From Neorhizobium alkalisoli (GTDB lineage: Bacteria; Pseudomonadota; Alphaproteobacteria; Rhizobiales; Rhizobiaceae): a DNA stretch of 64,000 nucleotides. Both the position numbers and the translations under genes were made by a program. Numbering within the stretch: the first letter of the stretch is position 1; each line of letters begins with the position of its first letter. Positions 27,090-35,555 of this stretch are shown piece by piece. Below the pieces are notes generated by a model. The model was given only the letters and a program-made list of their open reading frames with translations. It was not told where the DNA came from and did not search any database. The stretch is from assembly GCF_007829835.1 (NCBI RefSeq), contig NZ_VIWP01000003.1, forward strand, positions 248,001 through 312,000, read 5' to 3'.

Positions 27090-27932
27090 TTAGACGAAGC
27101 TGAAGCACAAGCCGTATTCGATGCTCTGCCCAGGCTGAAGAATGACGAACTCTCCTGCCTCCTCAAGTTCGGCACGGCTCGCCAGCCGATGCGAGACCGG
27201 CTCGATGCCGAGCACATGCGCCGGCGCCTTCTGGTTTCGCCAGACCTGCAGGTAAGGCAGCGTATCGGTGCGGAACCTGACCTTGAGCGACAGACCATCC
27301 AGCGCCGCTATCGGGCCCAGCACGACCTCCGCCCAGGGCTCACCCTCTTCCCGTGCAGGGACACAGAAGACGCTGCCCGGTTCCGGTCCGAAATTCCACG
27401 GCAGGCTCCCGCCCTCGATCATCGATCCCGACAATTTCACACCATCGTCGAACAGCCAGGCTCCGATATTCATGTGGTACATGTGGAAGAATGGCAGCGG
27501 CCGGTCCTCGGTATTGACGACCCTGTCGGAAAGCCAGACCTCGCCCGTCTCCGCATCGATCCGCCAATGGCGCTCCAGAACGGCCTCGCCGCCATCCGCA
27601 CGAGAAACCCTGATCTGCGCATGGCAATCCGCATCTCCTTGCGCGTCCCAGAAGAGGATTTCAGCCGGATTGGAGGAGAAGGATCCATGCAACGGGTATC
27701 TGGCACCATCGCTGCGTCCCACGATCGGCTGCGGATGGCGGATGTGATCTGGCCCGCAGGTGAACAGAAAACCTTCCAGCGAGTGATCGATCCTTGGATC
27801 GCCGTCGTCCGGGATGGCGCGCCCCGGCGCAATATCTACCCCTGCGACCAGACATGCTCCGATATCGAGAACGGAACTCTCGTCGAGATGGATGACCGGC
27901 CCCTTGCCGCTCGATAATGCCTTCATGACCAT
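27090..27932 (-). CDS. DUF4432/aldose-1-epimerase-like protein
   Basis: 280 residues with a beta-sandwich galactose-mutarotase-like pattern: SLEGFLFTCGPDHIRHP, LHGSFSSNPAEI, WRIDAETGEVWLSDRVVN, FFHMYHMNIG and the C-terminal VSHRLASRAELEEAGEFVIL. The DUF4432 relatives bind or epimerise sugars, but few have been tested. Two ATGs six nt apart (27932, 27926) share a GGGGGAGGAG site; spacing slightly favours the second. It precedes the DUF442 gene by 76 nt on the same strand. Confidence 0.75.
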   Translation of the reverse strand: MVMKALSSGKGPVIHLDESSVLDIGACLVAGVDIAPGRAIPDDGDPRIDHSLEGFLFTCGPDHIRHPQPIVGRSDGARYPLHGSFSSNPAEILFWDAQGDADCHAQIRVSRADGGEAVLERHWRIDAETGEVWLSDRVVNTEDRPLPFFHMYHMNIGAWLFDDGVKLSGSMIEGGSLPWNFGPEPGSVFCVPAREEGEPWAEVVLGPIAALDGLSLKVRFRTDTLPYLQVWRNQKAPAHVLGIEPVSHRLASRAELEEAGEFVILQPGQSIEYGLCFSFV

Positions 27933-28140
27933 GCTCCTCCCCCTGAATTCATCAAACTTATACCGGCATCAAATCCGTCTCGCCGGATCGTGATTAAATT
28001 TAACGGTACATTCATGACGAATTCACTTTTTTCACACTACCGTCAAATTTACCTTGTCTGAGCAAATCGACACAGGACGGGAACCACGCACAAGGTTTTT
28101 GGCTTAAGTGTAGACGCAAATTGTTACTTTCGGTGAAAAC

Positions 28141-29565
28141 GTGAAGCGCCTCATTCTTGCAACGATCAGCCTTTCCATCTCGACTGCCGCTTTCGGCGTG
28201 CAAATGGCGCAGGCACAGAGCGGCGGTTATTATCGCGAACCGCAGTCCACCGTGCTGGTCGCGCCCGACGGCGCCATTCTCGATTACATGCCGGATCGGC
28301 GCGACGTCATCATCAGCCGTGACGGCATGGGGCGGCGCGTCTATATCGACCGTTCCGGCAATATCGTTGCCACCGAGATGCGGCAGGACACGCGCCGGCC
28401 GGTCGCCGCCGACCAGTATCCGCCGGCACCCGGCGGCTACCGCAACATGCGCAATCTCGGCGGCTATCAGCCGGGTTACGCGGACCAGAACACCAATGGC
28501 GGCGGTTATCGCGACTACCGGCAATATCGCGGAGAACCCGGTGATGTCACCGGCGGCATACCCGGCCAGGGTTCGGTGACCCGCCTGCCGCTCGATGGCC
28601 AGCAACAGCAGCAGCAAGGTCTCGACCCGAACTATTCGCAGGAAGCTTCGATCGATCCGGACCAGCAGCCGGCGCTGGAGCCGCAGCATGACGCAAAGCC
28701 GGTCATCACGGTCAGGAACAAGCCGCAGGCCGAAATTGCAGCGCTGCAGGTCTTTCTCGACCGCGAAGGCATTTCGCCCGGCGTGATCGACGGTCATCTC
28801 GGTGACAACGTCAACAAGGCGATCGCCGCCTGGCAGGAAATGACCGGCGAGACGCTGGACCCGAACAATTCCGAAGAGATCATGCAGCGCCTGACCTATT
28901 CCGGCGGCCTGCCGATCATCGACTATACGATTTCGCCCGCAGACGCGGCCGGCCCCTATGTCGCCTCCATTCCGGAAGATTACGCCCACAAGGCGCAGCT
29001 GCCGGCCATGTCATATACGTCGGTCACCGAAAAACTGGCCGAGCAGTTCCATATGGACGAGGGCTACCTGAAGGCGCTCAACCCGAATGTCGATTTCACC
29101 ATTCCCGGCACGACCATCAAGGTCATCAATCCCGGCAAGCCGAAGACCGGTCAGGTCACCCGTATTCTTGCCGACAAGGGCAAGAAGCAGGTTTTTGCCT
29201 ATGGTGCCGACGGCCAGCTGATCTCCGCCTATCCGGCAACGATCGGTTCCACCGACACGCCCTCGCCGAGCGGCATGCACACGGTCGAGCGGATCGCGTT
29301 TGATCCGGGCTACACCTACAATCCGAAGATCAACTTCACGCAGGGCAACAATACCCAGATCCTGCAGATCCCGCCGGGCCCGAACGGTCCGGTCGGCTCG
29401 ATCTGGATCGCGCTTTCCAAACCGACCTACGGCATTCACGGCACGCCGGAACCGTCGAAAATCGGCAAGACCAACAGCCATGGCTGTATTCGCCTGACCA
29501 ACTGGGATGCGACGGAACTGGCCAAGATGGTGAAGCCGGGAACAACGGTCGAATTCGTCGACTGA
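28141..29565 (+). CDS. L,D-transpeptidase (YkuD family) with peptidoglycan-binding region
   Basis: 474 residues, exported. A signal peptide (MKRLILATISLSISTAAFGV, cleavage near AQAQ) precedes a Tyr/Gly/Arg-rich region with a glutamine run (about residues 155-162), a PG_binding_1-like helical unit (about 195-240, LQVFLDREGISPGVIDGHLG), a LysM-like or linker part, and a C-terminal YkuD domain with IHGTPEPSKIGKTNSHGCIR holding the catalytic Cys. Such enzymes make 3-3 cross-links or attach proteins to the wall, important in polar-growing Rhizobiales. It starts at a GTG. A terminator follows at 29591. Confidence 0.88.
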   Translation: MKRLILATISLSISTAAFGVQMAQAQSGGYYREPQSTVLVAPDGAILDYMPDRRDVIISRDGMGRRVYIDRSGNIVATEMRQDTRRPVAADQYPPAPGGYRNMRNLGGYQPGYADQNTNGGGYRDYRQYRGEPGDVTGGIPGQGSVTRLPLDGQQQQQQGLDPNYSQEASIDPDQQPALEPQHDAKPVITVRNKPQAEIAALQVFLDREGISPGVIDGHLGDNVNKAIAAWQEMTGETLDPNNSEEIMQRLTYSGGLPIIDYTISPADAAGPYVASIPEDYAHKAQLPAMSYTSVTEKLAEQFHMDEGYLKALNPNVDFTIPGTTIKVINPGKPKTGQVTRILADKGKKQVFAYGADGQLISAYPATIGSTDTPSPSGMHTVERIAFDPGYTYNPKINFTQGNNTQILQIPPGPNGPVGSIWIALSKPTYGIHGTPEPSKIGKTNSHGCIRLTNWDATELAKMVKPGTTVEFVD

Positions 29566-29590
29566 CGAAAGAAACATCCCCATAAACGAA

Positions 29591-29622
29591 CGGGGCCGGC
29601 ATCGCTGCCGGCCCTGTTTTCG
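29591..29622 (+). terminator. terminator of the L,D-transpeptidase gene
   Basis: GGGGCCGGC and GCCGGCCC form the stem around ATCGCT, followed by TGTTTTCG on the plus strand. Confidence 0.75.
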
Positions 29623-29665
29623 TTGAAGCTGCGGGCTGAACGCAGCTTCCGAAATCATTTTGCGA

Positions 29666-30379
29666 TCAGGCAGCCCTGCGACCGAATGGGAAGACGCGCG
29701 AGGTGGACCGGATGATCCGCACCGGCATCAGCCGCATCACTTCCTGTGCGAAGGAAAGCGCGTTGTCCCTGGCTTTTTCCAGATTGCCCGCCTTTTGCGG
29801 ATCGAGCGTGTGCAGCGTGCCGCCGGTCTCGAACAGTTCCTTGAAAGCGATGCGTTCGCCGATCGGCGTATCGAGCACGTTAACGCCGCGCGAGGCGAGC
29901 AGGCCCTTGATGGCGAGAAGCGCCTTGGTGGTGACCATGGATGTGACGCGGGTCAGGACGACGGAATGGGCGATATCGAGATTGGCCTTTTCCTTCATCA
30001 GCGCGAGCAGATCGAGGATCTGCGCACCGCCCTTGGCATCCATGGCCGACCCCTGCACCGGGATCATCACGTGATCGGAGAGGCCGATCGCCGTCGTCAC
30101 CAGCGCATCACGGGCTCCGGCGAGATCGATGATGAAATAGTCGGTGCGGGATGCCATTTCCCGCAAGTGACATTGCAGCGAGGCAATCGTTATTTCCGAG
30201 ATCACCTCGATATTGCGCACCGGCCCGGAGATTTCCTTCCATTGGGTGATCCAGCGCTGCGGATCGGCGTCGATGACGGTGATGCGATAACCCTGCTGGG
30301 CAAGCTCGGTGGCGAGCAGAAGTGCGGCGGTGGTTTTACCGGCACCACCCTTGGCATTGGCGAACGAAATTACTGGCAT
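29666..30379 (-). CDS. ParA/VirC1-like P-loop ATPase (orphan)
   Basis: 237 residues. The deviant Walker A of the ParA/MinD class, ANAKGGAGKTTAALLLATEL, is followed by VIDADPQRWITQW, DYFIIDLAGARDALVTTAIG and VMIPVQGSAMDAKGGAQI. The ADxxRxITxWKE segment resembles VirC1-type ATPases, which place DNA or complexes at cell poles. No parB or parS-like gene is adjacent, so it is an orphan. The start is the ATG at 30379 with GAGGACAGAA; the 27 codons upstream are not ParA-like. Confidence 0.82.
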   Translation of the reverse strand: MPVISFANAKGGAGKTTAALLLATELAQQGYRITVIDADPQRWITQWKEISGPVRNIEVISEITIASLQCHLREMASRTDYFIIDLAGARDALVTTAIGLSDHVMIPVQGSAMDAKGGAQILDLLALMKEKANLDIAHSVVLTRVTSMVTTKALLAIKGLLASRGVNVLDTPIGERIAFKELFETGGTLHTLDPQKAGNLEKARDNALSFAQEVMRLMPVRIIRSTSRVFPFGRRAA

Positions 30380-30534
30380 TTCTGTCCTCGAAGGAAACCT
30401 GAGCCGCATCGCTCGCGAGGACACCTCAAAAGCATGGTGTCGTAAGCGCATCCTTTCCAAACATGGTTAACGGATGATTAATTTGCACCCACCTACAATT
30501 ACTCCACAAGATTATGGCACCGATAAAAACGCAT

Positions 30535-30567
30535 AAAACCCAGAGGCTTGCGCCTCCGGGTTTCGTT
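30535..30567 (-). terminator. terminator of the alcohol dehydrogenase operon
   Basis: On the minus strand AAACCCGGAGGC, GCAA and GCCTCTGGGTTTT form a stem-loop with a short T-run, 20 nt after the dehydrogenase stop codon. Confidence 0.8.
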
Positions 30568-30587
30568 AATGGCCAGGCTTTCGATGT

Positions 30588-31733
30588 TCAGAAGCAGTCG
30601 AGCAGCAGCGCCCTGGTGTTCTCCAGCGTCATCGGCACCGGATTGCCGCCGCAGCTCGGGTCTTCGATCGCCATGGCCGCCAACTCGTCGATTCGGTCAG
30701 GCTTGATCCCCATCGCCGTCAGATTGTCCGGCACCCCGAGCTCGGAACGAAGTGAAAGCACGTAATTATAAAACCCGTCAAAGCCGCCCGAAATGCCGAG
30801 ATACGCGCTGGCGCGGGCGATCTTCTCCTCGATTGCTGGGCGGTTGAAACGCAGCACGGCCGGCATGACGACGGCATTGGTCATGCCGTGATGGGTGTTG
30901 TAGACGGCGCCGATCGGGTGCGACAGAGAATGGATGGCGCCAAGCCCCTTCTGGAAGGCAACCGCGCCCATGGCCGCGGCCGACATCATGTTCGTGCGTG
31001 CTTCCAGATCCTGCCCGTCCCTGAAGGCGAGCGGCAGAAACTCTTTCACCAACCGCATGCCTTCGAGCGCAATGCCGCCCGACATCGGGTGATAGAAAGG
31101 CGAGGAATAGGCTTCCAGGCAATGGGCAAAGGCATCCATGCCGGTACCGGCAGTGATCGCCTTCGGCATGCCGACCGTCAGTTCCGGATCGCAGATCACC
31201 ACGCCGGGCAGAAGTTTTGGATGAAAAATGATCTTCTTCACATGGGTTGCGGAATTGGTGAGCACCCCTGCCCGGCCGACTTCCGAACCGGTTCCGGCAG
31301 TCGTCGGCACGGCGACGATCGGCGCAATCTTCGAAGCATCGGCACGCGTCCACCAGTCGCCGATATCCTCGAAATCCCAGACCGGCCGTGTCTGCCCTGC
31401 CATGAAGGCGATCAGCTTGCCGAGATCCAGGCCCGAGCCACCGCCGAAGGCAACCACACCGTCATGGCCCCCATCCTTGAAGGCCTTGATGCCGGCCTCA
31501 AGGTTCTTCTCGTTCGGATTGGGATCGACATCTGCAAAGATCGCCCGGCCCAACCCGGCCTCATCGAGAATATCGAGCGCATGGCCGGTGATCGCCATCG
31601 CCGCCAGTCCCCGGTCAGTGACCAGAAGCGGGTTTTTCAGGCCAAGCGTCTTGCAGGCATCCGCCAATTCCTTGATGCGGCCGCGGCCAAGCTTGATCGC
31701 GGTCGGGTAGCTCCAGTTGGCTGTGATGTTCAT
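30588..31733 (-). CDS. iron-type (group III) alcohol dehydrogenase
   Basis: 381 residues. An N-terminal NAD-binding region (VVAFGGGSGLDLGKLIAF, APIVAVPTTAGTGSEVGRAG) and a C-terminal metal-binding region (TGMDAFAHCLEAY, GAIHSLSHPIGAVYNTHHGM) supply the conserved Asp/His ligands. It should oxidise a primary alcohol to an aldehyde with NAD. The ATG at 31733 overlaps the aldehyde dehydrogenase stop by 4 nt (ATGA). Beside that enzyme, a glutamate-amide ligase and an ethanolamine-type permease, it may oxidise gamma-glutamylethanolamide; that is inference. Confidence 0.88.
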   Translation of the reverse strand: MNITANWSYPTAIKLGRGRIKELADACKTLGLKNPLLVTDRGLAAMAITGHALDILDEAGLGRAIFADVDPNPNEKNLEAGIKAFKDGGHDGVVAFGGGSGLDLGKLIAFMAGQTRPVWDFEDIGDWWTRADASKIAPIVAVPTTAGTGSEVGRAGVLTNSATHVKKIIFHPKLLPGVVICDPELTVGMPKAITAGTGMDAFAHCLEAYSSPFYHPMSGGIALEGMRLVKEFLPLAFRDGQDLEARTNMMSAAAMGAVAFQKGLGAIHSLSHPIGAVYNTHHGMTNAVVMPAVLRFNRPAIEEKIARASAYLGISGGFDGFYNYVLSLRSELGVPDNLTAMGIKPDRIDELAAMAIEDPSCGGNPVPMTLENTRALLLDCF

Positions 31734-33115
31734 GACGTGGCCTTCTTCAGATGATAGGATTTCGGGCGGGTGAGATTGTGGAAACCGAGAACCGAGAGCG
31801 AACCGCCGCGCCCGGTTTCCTTGACGCCGGTCCAGACGAGCGCCGGGTCGAGATAGTCGCAGCGGTTCATGAAGACGGTACCCGTCTCGATCTCCGCGCC
31901 GATCCGCCCTGCCCGTTCCGCATCCTTCGTCCAAAGCGATGCCGTTAGCCCGTAACGGCTGTCATTCATCAGCTGGATCGCTTCCGCATCATCCTTCACC
32001 TTCATGATGCCGACAGCCGGCCCAAACGTCTCCTCGCGCATGAACGGCATGGAGTGGTCGACATCAACGAGGACCTGCGGCGCGAGATAGGCGCCGCCAT
32101 CATCTGCCGGGAACAGTTTGGGATCGACCAGCGCCTTGGCGCCCTTCGACACGGCGTCGGAAATTTGCTCGCGCACCGCCTTAGCGAACCGCTTGTTGGC
32201 CATCGGTCCAAGCGTCGTCTCCGTATCGAGCGGATTGCCGAGCCTGTAGTTCGACACCCAGGCGACCGACTTTTCGACGAAGGCGTCGTAGAGCTTTTCG
32301 TTCACATAGATGCGCTCGATACCGCAGCAGCACTGGCCGGAATTATAGGTCGCGCCATCCATCAGCGTGTCGACGGCAGCGTCGAGATCGGCATCCTCCA
32401 TCACATAGCCCGGATCCTTGCCGCCGAGCTCCAGCCCGATACCGGTAAACGTGCCGGCCGCCGCCCGCTCGATCGCTCGTCCGCCTTCGACGGAGCCTGT
32501 AAAGTTGATGAAGTTGAAAAGCCCCTCGCCGATCAGCTTTGCCGTCGTCTCGTGATCGAGAAAGACATTTTGGAACACGTCTTCCGGCACGCCGGCCTCG
32601 ACGAAGGCGCGCACCATGCGCTCGCCGACCAGCAGCGTCTGCGCCGCATGCTTAAGGATGACGACATTACCCGCCATCAGCGCCGGCGCCACCGTGTTGA
32701 TGGCCGTCATATAGGGATAGTTCCAGGGCGCGATGACGAAAACGACGCCATGCGGTTCACGCTCGATCCGGCGCTCGAAGGACGCGCTGTCTTCGATGCG
32801 CAGTGGTGCCAGCGCATCCGCCGCGATCGACGCGACATAGTTCGAGCGCTCGTTAAACCCCTTGAACTCGCCGCCGTAACGCACCGGCCGCCCCATCATC
32901 CAGGCGAGTTCCGGCACGACCTCGTCGACCATTTCGTTGAGCCGGGCGACGCCCTTCAGCACCAGCTGCACCCGCTCCTCCAGCGGCCGTTTCGCCCAGG
33001 CTTTTTGCGCCTTGCGGGCTCGCCCGACGGCGGCCGAGGCCTCTTCATAAGGCATCGCCGGCCGCTCGGCATAAACCGAGCCGTCGACCGGCGAAATGCA
33101 TTGGATGATTGTCAT
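31730..33115 (-). CDS. NAD(P)-dependent aldehyde dehydrogenase
   Basis: 461 residues, of the ALDH superfamily. VVFVIAPWNYPYMTAINTVA, the FTGSVEGGRAIERAA cofactor loop, ELGGKDPGYVM (general-base Glu) and YNSGQCCCGIERIYV (catalytic Cys within the CCC) are all present, and EETFGPAVGIMKV lies at the C-terminal side. The start is set by CCGGAGGAGTTTC before the ATG at 33115, 18 nt after the PIN toxin stop. It overlaps the alcohol dehydrogenase gene and should oxidise the aldehyde made by it. Confidence 0.9.
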   Translation of the reverse strand: MTIIQCISPVDGSVYAERPAMPYEEASAAVGRARKAQKAWAKRPLEERVQLVLKGVARLNEMVDEVVPELAWMMGRPVRYGGEFKGFNERSNYVASIAADALAPLRIEDSASFERRIEREPHGVVFVIAPWNYPYMTAINTVAPALMAGNVVILKHAAQTLLVGERMVRAFVEAGVPEDVFQNVFLDHETTAKLIGEGLFNFINFTGSVEGGRAIERAAAGTFTGIGLELGGKDPGYVMEDADLDAAVDTLMDGATYNSGQCCCGIERIYVNEKLYDAFVEKSVAWVSNYRLGNPLDTETTLGPMANKRFAKAVREQISDAVSKGAKALVDPKLFPADDGGAYLAPQVLVDVDHSMPFMREETFGPAVGIMKVKDDAEAIQLMNDSRYGLTASLWTKDAERAGRIGAEIETGTVFMNRCDYLDPALVWTGVKETGRGGSLSVLGFHNLTRPKSYHLKKATS

Positions 33116-33133
33116 GAAACTCCTCCGGATAAA

Positions 33134-33550
33134 TCAGCAGGCCAGCGTGCGGACATGGCCCGCAGCGCCGTAATCGAGAATAGCGCGGTCGCGCGTGATG
33201 ATGGTGAGGTCGTGTTCGCGAGCGGTGGCGATCAGGATGCGGTCAATCGGGTCCTTGTGAATCGGCTTGGGCAGAAAGGAAGAGGCGATGAAGATCGCCG
33301 AACTGACCGGTTGCTCGACAAAACCTGCATCGCGCAGATAGTCGTCATACCATTGCTGGGCCGGCCTGCTTTCATGGATACGCCCCCTCGCCAGCAGCAT
33401 ACCCATCTCCCACGCTGTCGCCGCGGATACGAAGGCAGGAATGCCACGTTCCCGGCTTTGCCCCAGAGAAGACAATGCCTCGGAGGCCAGATCCTGTTTC
33501 TGGGACATCCAGATCACGAAACACGTATCGACGAGAAACGGACTATTCAT
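33134..33550 (-). CDS. PIN-domain toxin (VapC-like)
   Basis: 138 residues. A PIN ribonuclease fold with the acidic residues FLVDTCFVIW (first Asp), ATAWEMGMLLARGR (Glu), DPIDRILIATA (Asp) and TIITRDRAIL (last Asp). VapC toxins cleave tRNA or rRNA. The ATG at 33550 overlaps the last 8 nt of the antitoxin gene, the usual coupled arrangement; an earlier in-frame start would lie deep inside it. The pair sits between the ligase and aldehyde dehydrogenase genes of a catabolic cluster. Confidence 0.85.
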   Translation of the reverse strand: MNSPFLVDTCFVIWMSQKQDLASEALSSLGQSRERGIPAFVSAATAWEMGMLLARGRIHESRPAQQWYDDYLRDAGFVEQPVSSAIFIASSFLPKPIHKDPIDRILIATAREHDLTIITRDRAILDYGAAGHVRTLAC

Positions 33551-34028
33551 TGTAGAGCTTCTCGCCCCATTCATAACCGTCCCAGTCCATCGGCGCGGTC
33601 AGATCCACGCCCGGCATGACGGTGATCGTCCCCTTCATGCAGCCATAGGCGGGATGCAGCTCAACGAGTGTCCCATCCTCTTTTTCCATCCAGCGCTTGC
33701 CGTCCTTGTAGATAATGTCCTCTTCGCCGAACATCTTCCGAGACGGATCCGGATCCGGCGGACCGCTGCCCGCAGAATACGATTCCTGCTTTCGCTCGCC
33801 CAAGCCGTAAAACTCTCCCTCGCCGCGGCGATGGATCGCGACGACTTCCAAAGGAACACTCAGAAAAGCAGAAACCCCATCCTGCTCCTCGGCGCTCATC
33901 TTGCGCTCGCCCTTCAGCATGCGCGAGACGGAACTCGGGTCGAGGTTCAGGTAGCGGGCAAGCTCGCTGGCGGAAGAACCGTTTTCCTTGAGCTTTTTGT
34001 AGAACCAGTCGCTGTCGATCTTTGCCAT
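33543..34028 (-). CDS. antitoxin with XRE helix-turn-helix and VapB-like tail
   Basis: 161 residues. The N-terminal HTH of the Cro/CI type covers about 10-70 (SSASELARYLNLDPSSVSRM, LKGERKMSAEEQDGVSAFL). A charged, Pro-rich linker follows, and the C-terminus GCMKGTITVMPGVDLTAPMD plus an acidic end resembles the toxin-binding tail of VapB-type antitoxins. VapB usually carries an AbrB or RHH DNA-binding domain; here a lambda-repressor type replaces it. It would bind the PIN toxin and autoregulate. Confidence 0.78.
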   Translation of the reverse strand: MAKIDSDWFYKKLKENGSSASELARYLNLDPSSVSRMLKGERKMSAEEQDGVSAFLSVPLEVVAIHRRGEGEFYGLGERKQESYSAGSGPPDPDPSRKMFGEEDIIYKDGKRWMEKEDGTLVELHPAYGCMKGTITVMPGVDLTAPMDWDGYEWGEKLYNE

Positions 34029-34111
34029 GGCATCAATCTCCGATAAGCAGAATTCAACCTAGGCGATTATCGAGAAAAACTCAACAATCACACCGCCGAA
34101 TTGCGATTATC

Positions 34112-35482
34112 TCAAGCCCTCTCGAAGCCACGCGCCACTTCCCAATCGGTCACCCGCCGGTCGTATTCCTCCTGTTCCCAGCGTGCGGCGCGGACATAAT
34201 GGTCGATGACATCGTCGCCGAAAGCGCCGCGCAGCAGTTGCGAGCCATCGAGCAATGCCGTTGCATCACGCAGCGTTTTGGGGATTTCGCGGATTTCCTT
34301 GCCCATATAGGCGTCGCCGACAAAGGCAGGTTCCAGCTCCAGCTTCTTCTCGATGCCGTCCATGCCGGCCGCAAGAAGGGCTGCCATGGCGAGATAGGGA
34401 TTGAGATCCGAGCCGCCGACCCGGCATTCGATGCGGATTCCCTTCGTCTCCTCGCCGCAGAGACGATAACCCGCGGTGCGATTGTCCTTCGACCAGACGG
34501 CCTTGGTCGGCGCGAACGTGCCGGCCATGAAGCGCTTGTAGGAATTGATATAGGGCGCGAGGAAATAGGTGATCTCGCCGGCATGGGCGAGCAGGCCTGC
34601 AATATAGTGGCGCATCACATCCGACATGCCGTGCTGGCCAGCCTTGTCGAAAAACAGCGGCGTCGTGCCGTCCGCGCTCCAGAGGGACTGGTGAATATGA
34701 GAGGAACTGCCGGCCGCCGAGTAATTCCACTTAGCGAGGAAGGTGATCGCTTTGCCCTTGCCCCACGCGATCTCCTTGGCGGCATTCTTGATGATCGCAT
34801 GCCTATCGGCCATGGTCAGCGCATCGGCGTAACGGACGTTGATTTCCTCCTGACCGGGGGATGCCTCGCCCTTGGAATTTTCGACCGGAATGCCGGCGCC
34901 CTGCAGGCCGGTGCGGATCGCCCGCATCACCTCTTCTTCCTTGGTGGTCTGAAAAATGTGGTAGTCCTCGTTATAGGCGCTGGCGAGTTTCAGGTTGCGG
35001 TATCCGCCTTCCCGGGCGCTGTCATAGGTCTGGTCGAACAGGAAAAATTCGAGCTCGGTCGCCATGAAGGCCGACATGCCCATGTCCTTCAGCCGCGCCA
35101 CCTGCTTCTTTAGCATCGCCCGCGGCGAATGCGGCACTTCTTCATGGGTATGGTGATCATAGACGTCGCAGAGAACCAGCGCAGTACCTTCGAGCCAGGG
35201 CAGTTTGCGCAGGGTCGAAAGGTCGGGCTTCATCGTATAGTCGCCATAACCCTGCTCCCAGCTGGACGACTTGTAGCCGGAGATCGTCTCCATTTCGAGA
35301 TCGGTCGCCAGCAGGTAGTTGCAGCTATGGGTCTCGTGATAGGCGCTCTCGACGAAATATTCCGCCTGGAACCGCTTGCCCATCAACCTTCCCTGCATAT
35401 CGACGAGCGCTGCAATGACGGTATCGATGCGGCCGGCGGCGACATCGAGCTTCAGGTCGTCGAAGGAATAGCTGCTGCTCAT
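34112..35482 (-). CDS. glutamine-synthetase-like gamma-glutamyl-amine ligase
   Basis: 456 residues of the GS fold but of the PuuA/GlnA4 type rather than assimilatory GlnA. Seen: FMATELEFFLFDQTYD, GQEEINVRYADAL (metal Glu), TFLAKWNYSAAGSSSHIHQS (metal His) and NRTAGYRLCGEETKGIRIEC (nucleotide/glutamate site). Such ligases join glutamate to an amine with ATP, for example putrescine, isopropylamine or, for Streptomyces GlnA4, ethanolamine. The neighbouring permease is ethanolamine-like, which favours gamma-glutamylethanolamide as product (inference). Good ribosome site GGGAGGGAAGACCAATC. Confidence 0.85.
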   Translation of the reverse strand: MSSSYSFDDLKLDVAAGRIDTVIAALVDMQGRLMGKRFQAEYFVESAYHETHSCNYLLATDLEMETISGYKSSSWEQGYGDYTMKPDLSTLRKLPWLEGTALVLCDVYDHHTHEEVPHSPRAMLKKQVARLKDMGMSAFMATELEFFLFDQTYDSAREGGYRNLKLASAYNEDYHIFQTTKEEEVMRAIRTGLQGAGIPVENSKGEASPGQEEINVRYADALTMADRHAIIKNAAKEIAWGKGKAITFLAKWNYSAAGSSSHIHQSLWSADGTTPLFFDKAGQHGMSDVMRHYIAGLLAHAGEITYFLAPYINSYKRFMAGTFAPTKAVWSKDNRTAGYRLCGEETKGIRIECRVGGSDLNPYLAMAALLAAGMDGIEKKLELEPAFVGDAYMGKEIREIPKTLRDATALLDGSQLLRGAFGDDVIDHYVRAARWEQEEYDRRVTDWEVARGFERA

Positions 35483-35555
35483 GATTGGTCTTCCCTCCCG
35501 AGGAAAATGAAAGATGCGGCCCGCACAAAGCGAGCCGCATCGATTGATGTGGAGA

